From an uncultured Mediterraneibacter sp. (lineage in GTDB: Bacteria > Bacillota > Clostridia > Lachnospirales > Lachnospiraceae), in NCBI RefSeq assembly GCF_934309415.1, contig NZ_CAKRDI010000001.1:62001-126000 (forward strand): a DNA stretch of 64,000 nt. The letters are read 5' to 3'. Under the pieces are notes generated by a model that was given only the letters and a program-made list of their open reading frames with translations, made no database searches and was not told the origin of the DNA. Positions 1 through 7,843 of the stretch are shown here, piece after piece. Position numbers and translations under genes: made by a program. Within the stretch, counting starts at the first letter, position 1, and every line of letters starts with the position of its first letter.

Positions 1-1
1 T

Positions 2-1312
2 GGTGGAACCAAGACCGTAGATGCAAATGGCGTAGAACATTATACACGTAACGGTCAGGAGTATCCAATTATGAAAGACACTCAGAAACAGATGGGTGTT
101 ATTTCTAATCTTATTACAGACATGACATTAGCCGGAGCACCTGATCCAAAGATTGCAAGAGCTGTTAAACACAGCATGGTGGTTATTGACGCTGAGAAAC
201 ATCACTTGGATTACAAAGCCAGCGAAGTTGAAAACGACATCGCATCACTTAAGAAAGAGTTCCAGATCAATGTCGATAAGAACGGAAAAATTAAGTATGG
301 CGGTGCCAGCACATTACTGTCACGTGCTAAAGGACAGGAAACAGTATCAAAACGTAAAGGTGATTTTAAAACGAATCTCCCAGGCAAAGACTACTATGAT
401 CCGAACAGACCAATAGGTGCTAAGCTTTGGAATAATACAGATGATCTCTACTATCCAGTACGCAAAACAAATAAGAAGACTGGCATGATCGAGTATACAA
501 CTACTGACGGAAAGAAAATCGCATTCGACCCTAAGGATAAGAAAGCCTACGAGAGATATAATGCAGTAGAGGTAGTGGATAAGAAGACTGGTAAAGTCAG
601 GTTTACTGATAGTACCGGCACGATCGAATATGCTGTAAAGCAGCGTACACAAAAAAGTACAAGAATGGCAGAGACTGATGATGCGTTTAACTTAGTATCT
701 CAGTATCGTCATCCAATGGAGCTCATCTACGCCCAGTATGCGAATGACATGAAAGCCCTGGCTAATAAAGCTCGCGTTGAAGCAGCTAATGCCGGCAAGA
801 TACCGTATAGTGCAGACGCTAAGAAAAAATATAGTACAGAGGTAGCCTCATTAGATAGCAAACTCATGGAAGCCCAGAAGAACCAACCTAGAGAGAGGGA
901 GGCACTACGTAGGGCTAATGTAGAGATTGTTACTAAAAAAGCAGCTGACCCGGACATGAAGAAGGACGATATAAAGAAACTTAAGCAGCGCTCTGTCGTT
1001 AAGTATCGTTCGGAAGTCGGTTCTGTTGCAAGACGTGACAGGAATATTGAGATTACAGACAGCGAGTGGGAGGCTATCCAGGCAGGAGCTATCACAGAGT
1101 CTAAACTTAAGAAGATACTTAATAACACAGACATCGATAAGCTTAGAGAACGCGCAACACCTCGACTTATAAACTCTCCAAGTGCCGCACAGATTTCTCG
1201 TATCAAAGCGTTATCCAGTTCTAATTACACATTGGATGAAATTGCTAAGAAAACTGGATTCTCAACAGCAACAATCTACAAATACTTATCAGGAAAAGGA
1301 GTGAAGAAATAA
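2..1312 (+). CDS. C-terminal part of a large phage protein, possibly a YonO/RdRP-like single-chain RNA polymerase
   Basis: The frame is open from the first bases of the window, so the gene starts upstream; 436 residues are visible. A methionine at position 71 is not preceded by a convincing ribosome binding site and is probably internal. The segment MGVISNLITDM followed by VKHSMVVIDAEKHHLDY resembles, in order and spacing, the block after the catalytic aspartates of cellular RNA-dependent RNA polymerases and YonO-type phage polymerases (a helical IxN segment, then an hS-AVDxxK-like segment). That is a remembered family pattern, not a search result. The middle is basic and helical. The last 40 residues (TLDEIAKKTGFSTATIYKYL) form a resolvase-like helix-turn-helix. 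The next gene starts directly after the stop codon. The catalytic DxDGD motif would lie outside the window, so the identity remains tentative; an unrelated DNA-binding phage protein is the alternative. Confidence 0.5.
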   Translation, partial: GGTKTVDANGVEHYTRNGQEYPIMKDTQKQMGVISNLITDMTLAGAPDPKIARAVKHSMVVIDAEKHHLDYKASEVENDIASLKKEFQINVDKNGKIKYGGASTLLSRAKGQETVSKRKGDFKTNLPGKDYYDPNRPIGAKLWNNTDDLYYPVRKTNKKTGMIEYTTTDGKKIAFDPKDKKAYERYNAVEVVDKKTGKVRFTDSTGTIEYAVKQRTQKSTRMAETDDAFNLVSQYRHPMELIYAQYANDMKALANKARVEAANAGKIPYSADAKKKYSTEVASLDSKLMEAQKNQPREREALRRANVEIVTKKAADPDMKKDDIKKLKQRSVVKYRSEVGSVARRDRNIEITDSEWEAIQAGAITESKLKKILNNTDIDKLRERATPRLINSPSAAQISRIKALSSSNYTLDEIAKKTGFSTATIYKYLSGKGVKK

Positions 1313-1591
1313 ATGGCAAGCAATACTATTACAGAAACAAGAGTTGCTTTGACAACTACCGACAATCCGTTTGACCCATTGGACGACTTCGATTCTTGGT
1401 ATGATTATGACATGTTTGTTGGTCAGTACAATACTTGCGGATACTTAGATCGTGTTTCGCATTATTCAGATGATATGACAGAAAAAGAGAAAACGAATGA
1501 ACTTGAAAGAGCAATCGATGAAATCATTGAACTTAATCCAACAAACATGTATCGAAAGATTAAGCGCGATGTCCAAGTCGTTGTCGATTAG
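1313..1591 (+). CDS. small acidic phage protein, unknown function
   Basis: A 92-residue acidic protein with no family I recognise. Its ATG follows the stop codon of the upstream gene without a gap, and an AGGAAAAGGAG ribosome binding site lies inside the end of that gene, so the two are translationally coupled. The sequence is rich in Asp, Glu and Tyr near the N-terminus (DDFDSWYDYDMF), with a predicted helical C-terminal half. No membrane segment or signal peptide is visible. It is likely a small accessory protein expressed with the upstream gene. Confidence 0.6.
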   Translation: MASNTITETRVALTTTDNPFDPLDDFDSWYDYDMFVGQYNTCGYLDRVSHYSDDMTEKEKTNELERAIDEIIELNPTNMYRKIKRDVQVVVD

Positions 1592-1949
1592 TTTGTTCAA
1601 TCACAATTCATTATCTATTCAATAGAAATAGGTTAATGTCATAGCTTTAATAGCTTTGATAAACTTGACAAGAACTACATAATACAAAAAATACATTTTT
1701 TATGCAAACATTATTCATATCTAGTGGACAATCACCACAGATTACACAACAATATCGCAACTGAATAGTAAATATCAATAGGAAATATATTAAAAGACTG
1801 CATCGACGCCGATATAAGAGGGTAGGGGGTACTTCAAAAATACACCCCCTCCCTGCATCGCGCCGGTCTGCAAGAATTCTCCAGGGGAAAATTTTCGGAA
1901 AACATTATTGATATTTTGTTTAAGTTACAACATCAAGGAGGATACCATT
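1592..1949. other. 358-bp phage intergenic region with a GC-rich repeat block (candidate packaging site)
   Basis: There is no credible gene here; the region is mostly AT-rich. At 1798-1866 the sequence changes sharply: CTGCATCG occurs at 1798-1805 and again at 1853-1860, each followed by CGCCG-like bases (the first copy has an extra A). Between them lies a G-rich run (1818-1830) facing a C-rich run (1845-1854) that could pair as a stem. Just after, AATTCTCCAGGGGAAAATTT is a partly palindromic stretch. Compact GC-rich repeat blocks in non-coding DNA close to terminase genes are typical of phage cos or pac regions, but nothing in the sequence alone proves it. Confidence 0.35.
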
Positions 1950-2201
1950 ATGGAATTAAAAGACACTATTGAACTTATGACAAGCTCAGATTACAAGGAA
2001 CGTTTAAAAGCAGAGTACCTTCAGACAAGAATCAGATATAACGGTCTTAATAAGATGCTCGTGAAGCTTGAAGCAGGCACTCTTGAGTTTACCCCTACGT
2101 GTTCTAAGGCACTTCTCATGGAACAACGCAGGTATATGAGCGAGTATTTGAGAACTCTCGAAATTCGTATGGAAATTGAAGGAATTTCCCTCGAGTCATA
2201 A
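1950..2201 (+). CDS. small conserved phage protein (crAss001_48-related type)
   Basis: An 83-residue helical protein beginning MELKDTIELM. The frame is open 14 codons further upstream, but the ATG at 1950 has an AAGGAGG site 8 bases before it and is the better start. The motif pattern DTIELMTSSDYKERLKAEY, then FTPTCS, then a helix ending in an LEIR-like segment matches a small protein family often found in Firmicutes and gut phages and annotated as crAss001_48-related. No biochemical role is known to me. It lies between the GC-rich block and the tail-fibre gene. Confidence 0.65.
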   Translation: MELKDTIELMTSSDYKERLKAEYLQTRIRYNGLNKMLVKLEAGTLEFTPTCSKALLMEQRRYMSEYLRTLEIRMEIEGISLES

Positions 2202-2242
2202 GAGCCACGGATGACATGATTCACAAACAATGAGGTGAAAAT

Positions 2243-5053
2243 ATGGACGAACAGATATATGATGATTTAAAAATACTTGTGATAGATAAAGACTTGCGTA
2301 CAATTACTGTTCCAGAGGATGCTAAAATCTTCGGTGTATCAGGAGAGGTTCGTGTGAATCGACTGCAGTTCATGGCTCCAAGATATTGCTGTGGATTTGA
2401 TCTGTCTGAGTTCAAAGCATGTATCGACTATGATAATGCGAACGGTGATAAGAACTATTACGAAGTTGAAGACATTACAACAGAAGATGAGTACGTTACA
2501 TTTACCTGGCTGCTTGATCCAGATGTGACAGCCTATGCAGGAAAAGTACAGTTCGCAGTACGAATGCTTAAACTTGACGGTACGAAAGTTCTTAAGCGTT
2601 TCAAGACAGAACCTGCCGAGGGTGAAGTAAAAGAAGGAATGGATATTGATACTCGTGTACTGCAGGAAGATCAAAATGACATTCTTGCTTCCCTTGCCTT
2701 TATCAAGGAGACAATGTCCGAAGTTAAGAAAGACGCGAACGTACAGCAGATTCAGAAGAACAAAGAATCTATTGCTGACTTAAGCAAAGAACTAACCGCA
2801 AGTAAGGTTACTGTGGACGATACTCTTAAAAATGAAGGAGAAGCAGCAGATGCCAAAGCTACAGGAGAATTAATCGGTAAAGTTGCTCAGGACTTGAGCG
2901 AGCTTCAGGAGAATACTTTCTCCGAAATTGCAGAGCTACATACAAATGTTAAAAACATTGACTATGCCCCGTCAGCAGGTAACACTAAAGCATTACCTAT
3001 TACCAATTATTATGTAAGAGATGTAATTCCCGAAAACGGTACGAAAGATACTGTACAATTAGCATCAGCAGATTACGGATATGTATCATTAACTAAAGAT
3101 GCTGTGCTAGGAACAAAATATGCAGGAACATATGCGAAAATATCATGGGATAAACCAAGCGATCTTAGAGGACTATGGTATATTGAAGGTGACTTTAGCT
3201 CACCATGTGGCGATAATGGGGTATTACAAAGTATTGCCGACTGGGGAGTTCAAGTAATACGATTATCAGATTATGGAAATTTTACAGACGGAATAGATTT
3301 GGAAAAAGCTGTTACTGATTTAGCTAATAAATTTCCTAATAATGAAATGTACGTTATTCCATTTATGGCGTATGTATCAACGGGTCACACTACCGCTATG
3401 CATAAAGAAGTAAGAGTTGTGCAGCGTAGCAATATTAAACCGATTGTGGTAGCATCAGAAATTGATGAGCAGGTAGTAGAGCAGGTAGTAGAGCAGGTAG
3501 CAGAGCAGGCAGCAGAGCAGGTAGCAGACGGTTCAGTTATTGCTAGAAAAGCTGGCTATATCATACCAGAAAAAGTGTTTGGATATCAGAAAGAAAAATC
3601 AGTTTTAGATGCAACATATGCTAATGGTGTAATTACTATCACCTTTAATGGAGTGACCAATAAACCGGCTAATGACGGAAGTAATTTATGGTATTATCTG
3701 ATGAGATGCATCGACGTAAAAGATTTTCTTGGTCAAAATGCGATCATCACAATACATCTCAAAAATGAAAACTATTCGGGAAATGACAACAACAGCATAC
3801 ATCTTACTAAACTTACACTTTCAAATTCAGATGGTTCTTCATGGGGCACTGAATATGTCGGTCTGAGCGGTTTGTTAGCTGGAAATCCTAGTAAGATATC
3901 CATTAACTTGGATGATTACTATGAAAAATTAAAAGATAAAACTAAAGTCCGTCTATTATTTGGCATAGACATCCGTCGGACAACAGCTAATGAAGATGGA
4001 ACTTATTCATTACCATATGCCCCAACAGTAATCACTGTAGATATAAAAATTACAACAAAAGATAATACTGTACTTGCGACTGAAGTAGCTGGATTTGACC
4101 AGAGTGAATACTACACAAAGACAGAAATTAATGAAAAGCTTAACCAGAGTGGAGATTATATCACAACATGGGGTGATTCGCTTACTGCTGGTGGCGGATG
4201 GAATACTCGACTTGGAGAACTTGCCGGAATGCCAGTGTATAATGGAGGGACAGGTGGCGAAAACTCTAAAACGATAGTAGCACGTCAGGGTGGCGACATC
4301 ATGGAGGTCAATGGTATTATTATCCCGGCTGATACTACAAGCGTTATTGTGGCTAGTAGAAGCACTGATGGCGGTATTATAACTCACGAAGGAAATAAAG
4401 TAACTCCACTGTTGCAAGGTGGCGCTCATGTTAATCCGTGTAAAATTGGAGACGTAAAAGGAACTCTCAAATGGACTGGGTCTAGTTATTCTGACACTTC
4501 TGGAACATGGACATTTACAAGATCCGAAGCGGGCGAAGAGATTGTCATTGATAGACCTACTGCAATAAGAACAGACTTTGACATGAATCGAAATGCTCCG
4601 TATCTTTCCGTAATATTTATCGGTCAAAATGGCGGTTATAACGATCTGGACGATTTGGTTAGACAGCATAGACTTATGATTGAACATTCTCAAGCCAAAC
4701 ATACTATTGTCTTAGGATTATCGAGCGGATCTGCGGCATCGAGAGCCGAATATGAAGCGAGAATGAAAAAAGAGTTCGGTCGATATTTTATCAGTTTACG
4801 TGAATATTTATCTCATCCAATCTATAATTCGGACGGCGAGATTATTTCTTGTTATGGATTAGCTGATCAGGGTCTTGAACTTAACGATACGTATACATAT
4901 AACGGGACAACATACGATGTACTGGCAGAAATTAAAGCTGGAACTGTCCCGCATATGATTCTTGCTGACAGCGTACATTATACAACCGGAACTAAAAAAG
5001 TTATTGGCGATATGCTTTATAAGAAATGTAGAGATTTAAATATTTTTAAATGA
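2243..5053 (+). CDS. phage tail fibre with C-terminal SGNH/GDSL esterase domain
   Basis: A 936-residue tail-associated protein. The N-terminal ~150 residues look like the BppU/DUF2479-type attachment domain of Gram-positive phage baseplate proteins (alternating beta strands, acidic). A coiled-coil stretch follows at about 150-240. A short Gln-Val-Glu repeat lies near residues 409-428, then a beta-rich region. The C-terminal part, from about residue 640, is an SGNH hydrolase: GDS with Ser646 (block I), GGEN after the first strand, GQNGG with Asn796 (block III) and DxxH with Asp909 and His912 (block V). Such domains usually remove acyl groups from cell-wall polysaccharides during adsorption. 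The ATG has GAGGTG 8 bases upstream. The gene sits upstream of the packaging genes, away from the other fibre genes. Confidence 0.8.
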   Translation: MDEQIYDDLKILVIDKDLRTITVPEDAKIFGVSGEVRVNRLQFMAPRYCCGFDLSEFKACIDYDNANGDKNYYEVEDITTEDEYVTFTWLLDPDVTAYAGKVQFAVRMLKLDGTKVLKRFKTEPAEGEVKEGMDIDTRVLQEDQNDILASLAFIKETMSEVKKDANVQQIQKNKESIADLSKELTASKVTVDDTLKNEGEAADAKATGELIGKVAQDLSELQENTFSEIAELHTNVKNIDYAPSAGNTKALPITNYYVRDVIPENGTKDTVQLASADYGYVSLTKDAVLGTKYAGTYAKISWDKPSDLRGLWYIEGDFSSPCGDNGVLQSIADWGVQVIRLSDYGNFTDGIDLEKAVTDLANKFPNNEMYVIPFMAYVSTGHTTAMHKEVRVVQRSNIKPIVVASEIDEQVVEQVVEQVAEQAAEQVADGSVIARKAGYIIPEKVFGYQKEKSVLDATYANGVITITFNGVTNKPANDGSNLWYYLMRCIDVKDFLGQNAIITIHLKNENYSGNDNNSIHLTKLTLSNSDGSSWGTEYVGLSGLLAGNPSKISINLDDYYEKLKDKTKVRLLFGIDIRRTTANEDGTYSLPYAPTVITVDIKITTKDNTVLATEVAGFDQSEYYTKTEINEKLNQSGDYITTWGDSLTAGGGWNTRLGELAGMPVYNGGTGGENSKTIVARQGGDIMEVNGIIIPADTTSVIVASRSTDGGIITHEGNKVTPLLQGGAHVNPCKIGDVKGTLKWTGSSYSDTSGTWTFTRSEAGEEIVIDRPTAIRTDFDMNRNAPYLSVIFIGQNGGYNDLDDLVRQHRLMIEHSQAKHTIVLGLSSGSAASRAEYEARMKKEFGRYFISLREYLSHPIYNSDGEIISCYGLADQGLELNDTYTYNGTTYDVLAEIKAGTVPHMILADSVHYTTGTKKVIGDMLYKKCRDLNIFK
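3467..3526 (+). repeat. five 12-bp tandem units inside the tail-fibre gene
   Basis: Five consecutive copies of a 12-bp unit (GAGCAGGTAGTA and close variants ending in GCA) encode repeated Glu-Gln-Val-Val/Ala-type tetrapeptides. Because the unit is four codons, gain or loss of copies changes fibre length without shifting the frame. It lies between the attachment half and the enzymatic half of the fibre, as a flexible or helical spacer would. Confidence 0.85.
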
Positions 5054-5123
5054 CGTTTGTGCCTCGAAAAGTTGTAGGTGAAAACAGTCATAGCTTATCA
5101 TTTAACTGCGAAAGGAAAAATGG

Positions 5124-5240
5124 ATGCTAAAATTTCGTTTATGGTGTTTTGCAAATAAATTAAGAATGTTTAAAGCAAAAGCAAAGTATCGAAAAATGAA
5201 AAAGAATGGAATGGAAATAAATATAACTGTAATAAGTTAA
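5124..5240 (+). CDS. possible 38-residue basic phage peptide
   Basis: A short open frame starting MLKFRLWCFA and ending in a TAA at 5238-5240, with about one quarter Lys/Arg. A GAAAGGA ribosome binding site lies 7 bases before the ATG. It sits between the fibre gene and a terminator. No family is recognised; a small DNA- or membrane-binding accessory peptide is possible, and so is chance. Another ATG at 5120 opens only a 12-codon frame. Confidence 0.35.
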   Translation: MLKFRLWCFANKLRMFKAKAKYRKMKKNGMEINITVIS

Positions 5241-5263
5241 CTAACCTATAACACAACCAAAAG

Positions 5264-5302
5264 GACTCACTCTCTTAAACAACAGGAGGGTGGGTCTTTC
5301 TT
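5264..5302 (+). terminator. Rho-independent terminator after the tail-fibre gene
   Basis: An 11-bp stem (GACTCACTCTC at 5264-5274 with GAGGGTGGGTC at 5286-5296, two G-T wobbles) and an 11-base loop are followed by TTTCTT. It closes the fibre gene and the small reading frame after it, and separates them from the packaging genes. Confidence 0.75.
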
Positions 5303-5312
5303 AATTTACTAC

Positions 5313-5466
5313 CAACACTTAACAGAGCCTATAAGAAGATCTTGTCCATGCTCACCCAAAGATCGATTATAAGCTACCATTGAAAAACCTACTACTTACA
5401 TCTTTCTGCTCCTTTTATGTAAGTAAAGCCTTATAGCTCGCGTCTTATAGGCTCTGTTAAGTGTTG
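5313..5466. repeat. 154-bp structured element closed by a perfect 24-bp inverted repeat
   Basis: The 24 bases at 5313-5336 are the exact reverse complement of 5443-5466. Inside lie further arms: GATCTT/AAGATC (5338-5343 with 5359-5364) and TACTTACAT/ATGTAAGTA (5393-5401 with 5417-5425). The whole would fold as a long closing stem with at least two inner hairpins. It occupies most of the ~250-bp gap between the terminator and the small terminase-like gene. It could be a structured phage RNA, a packaging or recombination site, or a small inverted-repeat mobile element. No flanking target duplication was found. Confidence 0.7.
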
Positions 5467-5548
5467 TGAAAGTACATTAATACTACTTGAAAACTATTAC
5501 AAACATGATTAATTACATCACTATACTGCCAGATAGGAGGCAATAACT

Positions 5549-5869
5549 ATGGCAAAAACTACGAGAAAGATGATACCGGCAATGACTCCGGAGGCTAGAG
5601 AGCAGCAGTTGATTGCATTAGCCATAGACGAAGCGGAACGTCAGTTAATAGCCGGAACAGCATCATCTCAGGTCATTACACATTTCCTTAAACTTGCCTC
5701 TACGAAAAATGAGCTGGAGAAAGAGAAACTTAGGAAAGAGAACGCTGTACTTGAGGCTAAGGCAAAAGCATATCAATCTGGCGAAGAACTGAAAGAACTG
5801 TGCGATAACGCGATAAAAGCAATGAGAGATTACTCAGGACACGGCGGTAACGATAATTATGAAGAATAA
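5549..5869 (+). CDS. phage DNA-packaging protein, small terminase-like
   Basis: A 106-residue helical protein beginning MAKTTRKMIPAMTPEAREQQ. Proteins with this TPEAREQQLIALAID start and a central coiled coil (about residues 45-80), ending RDYSG, commonly precede HNH and large-terminase genes in Firmicutes phages. They are usually labelled small terminase or hypothetical. The context supports a DNA-recognition role in packaging, but no helix-turn-helix is obvious to me. AGGAGG lies 9 bases before the ATG. The last 11 bases overlap the HNH gene. Confidence 0.55.
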   Translation: MAKTTRKMIPAMTPEAREQQLIALAIDEAERQLIAGTASSQVITHFLKLASTKNELEKEKLRKENAVLEAKAKAYQSGEELKELCDNAIKAMRDYSGHGGNDNYEE

Positions 5870-6278
5870 CAGAACATACTCAGAGATGATTCGGCTACCG
5901 ACATTTCTCGAACGCTATCGATATTTAAAACTTGGAGGTTGTGTAGGAGAAGAGACTTTCGGACATGACCGGTATCTGAACCAATTACTGTACAGATCCC
6001 CCGAATGGCGTAAGTTCCGTAGAGACATCATCTTACGAGATAAAGGATGCGATTTGGCAGCAGAAGACTACCCACTTTACGGTAAGATTCTAATTCATCA
6101 TATCGAACCTATAACTGTAAGAGATATCGAAATCAGAGACCCCAAAATATTTGATCCAGATAACGTAATCAGTACTTGCCTGAATACACACAATGCGATT
6201 CACTACGGAGATGAGAGTCTCTTATTCACAGAACCTCTTGAAAGAACCAAAAATGATACTTGTCCTTGGAAACATTGA
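5859..6278 (+). CDS. HNH endonuclease of the packaging module
   Basis: A 139-residue HNH nuclease. The core is visible: a first strand with ILRDKGCDLA, the paired histidines His80-His81 in ILIHHIEPI, then NTHNAIH with Asn112 and His115 as the metal-site half. The usual zinc-binding cysteine pairs are absent. HNH proteins encoded next to terminases take part in cos cleavage in HK97-like and Gram-positive phages, and this location fits that job. The gene overlaps the preceding one by 11 bases, suggesting coupled translation. Confidence 0.85.
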   Translation: MKNNRTYSEMIRLPTFLERYRYLKLGGCVGEETFGHDRYLNQLLYRSPEWRKFRRDIILRDKGCDLAAEDYPLYGKILIHHIEPITVRDIEIRDPKIFDPDNVISTCLNTHNAIHYGDESLLFTEPLERTKNDTCPWKH

Positions 6279-6299
6279 TAGGACAGGAAGGAGTAGATA

Positions 6300-6644
6300 A
6301 TGGATAACATTATACTCAACGACGTGAAAATCAGCTGTGGAATAGTCCCCGATCACACTGGCTTTGACAATGTGCTTATACTGGACACTAATACAGTGTT
6401 CATGATTCTTAACCAGATAGGAGTCGGACCAGCTAAAGGATTTCGATTAGTTACTGGTAAAGAAACATGGGACGAGTACATTGACAACGACTGCGAGAAT
6501 TATGAAGCGGTGAAAACCTATGTCGGGTTGAAGGTAAAAATGCTGTTTGACCCACCGACAAGTTCGACACTTATGACATGTCTCAAAGAAGCTATAGCGG
6601 AATGTGAATGGCGACTGAATTTCAATGCTGAATTATCAAAATGA
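6300..6644 (+). CDS. head-tail connector (gp6/gp15-like adaptor)
   Basis: A 114-residue protein with features of phage head-tail connectors of the SPP1 gp15/HK97 gp6 type. A helical N-terminal half contains NTVFMILNQIGVGPAKGF, and VKTYVGLKVKMLFDPPTSS is followed by a helix ending AECEWRLN. The LxVxLLFDPP-like pattern is characteristic. It would form the ring below the portal. Its position before the large terminase, not after the capsid gene, is unusual. The ATG is preceded by AGGAAGGAG. The stop codon lies inside the hairpin that ends the reverse-strand neighbour. Confidence 0.7.
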   Translation: MDNIILNDVKISCGIVPDHTGFDNVLILDTNTVFMILNQIGVGPAKGFRLVTGKETWDEYIDNDCENYEAVKTYVGLKVKMLFDPPTSSTLMTCLKEAIAECEWRLNFNAELSK

Positions 6645-6673
6645 GATTAGCCTCTGAGAAGAAACTAATCTCA
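6638..6673 (-). terminator. hairpin terminator for the reverse-strand cargo gene
   Basis: A 9-bp perfect stem, TGAGATTAG (6642-6650) with CTAATCTCA (6665-6673), is followed by four T on the minus strand (6641-6638). It lies between the convergent ends of the connector gene and the reverse-strand gene and best serves the latter. On the plus strand there is no T run. Confidence 0.6.
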
Positions 6674-6678
6674 ATATA

Positions 6679-7755
6679 TTAACCTACAGATTCTTTAAAT
6701 GCAACAGAACCGTCGGATGTTATAAGGTATTCAACTGGTTTATTAATTGAATCTAATATACTGACAATACTTTTACGGTCTTTTGAATCTTTAATACTAG
6801 CATACGATGAAGTAACAGATGTTAATGTATTTTCTAAAGAAGATGTATCTAATTTTTTGAGCAGATTCGATTTGAACTCACTATTTCGACCATTCAATCG
6901 ACTGAACTCTGCCAAAATACGATTATCACATTTAGTAATATAACTGTCTATAGAATCCTTAACGAAGTCTATGTATTTTTGATCAAAGTTTTCGGAGTAG
7001 TACACTTCCAAAACAGTTGACATAGCATATAATTGCGTGGCTAATTCTAAACTATCTTTTATTTTAAGAGCATCTGTAACAACAGATTCAAACTCTTGGT
7101 AATTCTTTGTCGATGTTTGAACCGTATTCTCTAAGTCATTTATGTAAAATTCTATATCTTTCATAGCTATTTTCTTAGATACTTGCAGGTTCGTAAGCGT
7201 TGCCAGTTTTTGAATCTCATGCTGGATTATCATATCGTAATTGCTATATGCGTCATTTACGAATGAAATTTCAGCTAAGAGCTCAGCGCTTTTCTCACCA
7301 TACAAGAAACCTAAAATCTTATCGATCTTCTGATTCATCATATTTAGATCGTTATGAAGATTTTGTAAGTAGTATTGTCCCGTTGCAAAAGACATTACCG
7401 AAAAGCAAGAAGCAATAGCGGCTGCTGGTCCAATCTCAAATAATGACGCAGTACCGGCAATTTTATGGTTATCGTTTACAAGCGTAGTAGAAACTCCACC
7501 CTGCTTTAATTGCATCATTGTATGTGGCAACCCTTCTGGAAATTTTACAATGTATGCATTAGCCATGATTTCAGTTTCGGCGATTGTTGGTAACTGAGAC
7601 TGTAGCAATCCGATCTGTGATTTTTGGATTTTAGATACATTAAGATTCATGTATGCACCCGGTACAATAGTATTCAAGTCGCAAGATGCTATTTCGAAAC
7701 CTGTCTGTTTAGCTATTTCTGGAAAAATAATAATATTTGAAGAATCTGAATTCAT
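6679..7755 (-). CDS. lone reverse-strand prophage cargo protein, unknown function
   Basis: A 358-residue protein on the opposite strand to every other phage gene in the window. It has its own strong AGGAGG site 7 bases before the ATG and its own terminator, so it looks like an independently expressed moron. The N-terminal ~100 residues are mixed alpha/beta. One hydrophobic segment follows at about 108-130 (GPAAAIASCFSVMSFATGQY), and the remainder is long helices with coiled-coil character (IDKILGFLYGEKSAELLAEI and onward). There is no signal peptide and no catalytic motif I recognise. Genes placed this way are often expressed in the lysogen and act in superinfection exclusion, anti-phage defence or host fitness; that is inference from position only. 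The gap to the divergent gene on the right is 88 bp and must hold its promoter. Confidence 0.8.
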   Translation of the reverse strand: MNSDSSNIIIFPEIAKQTGFEIASCDLNTIVPGAYMNLNVSKIQKSQIGLLQSQLPTIAETEIMANAYIVKFPEGLPHTMMQLKQGGVSTTLVNDNHKIAGTASLFEIGPAAAIASCFSVMSFATGQYYLQNLHNDLNMMNQKIDKILGFLYGEKSAELLAEISFVNDAYSNYDMIIQHEIQKLATLTNLQVSKKIAMKDIEFYINDLENTVQTSTKNYQEFESVVTDALKIKDSLELATQLYAMSTVLEVYYSENFDQKYIDFVKDSIDSYITKCDNRILAEFSRLNGRNSEFKSNLLKKLDTSSLENTLTSVTSSYASIKDSKDRKSIVSILDSINKPVEYLITSDGSVAFKESVG

Positions 7756-7843
7756 AGTGCTACCTCCTTATATATGAACAGTGTAGCACAATATGCAGTA
7801 TAAAACAATCAAAATGACTTTATAAGAGGGGGAGGTAAACGTC

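Noticed and set aside
3467..3526. CRISPR array or diversity-generating repeat
   Set aside because: The units are contiguous 12-mers inside a reading frame with no spacers, and no reverse transcriptase gene is present.
4010..4702. 230-codon minus-strand frame in the esterase fibre gene
   Set aside because: It is antisense to the SGNH domain, whose catalytic motifs are all on the plus strand.
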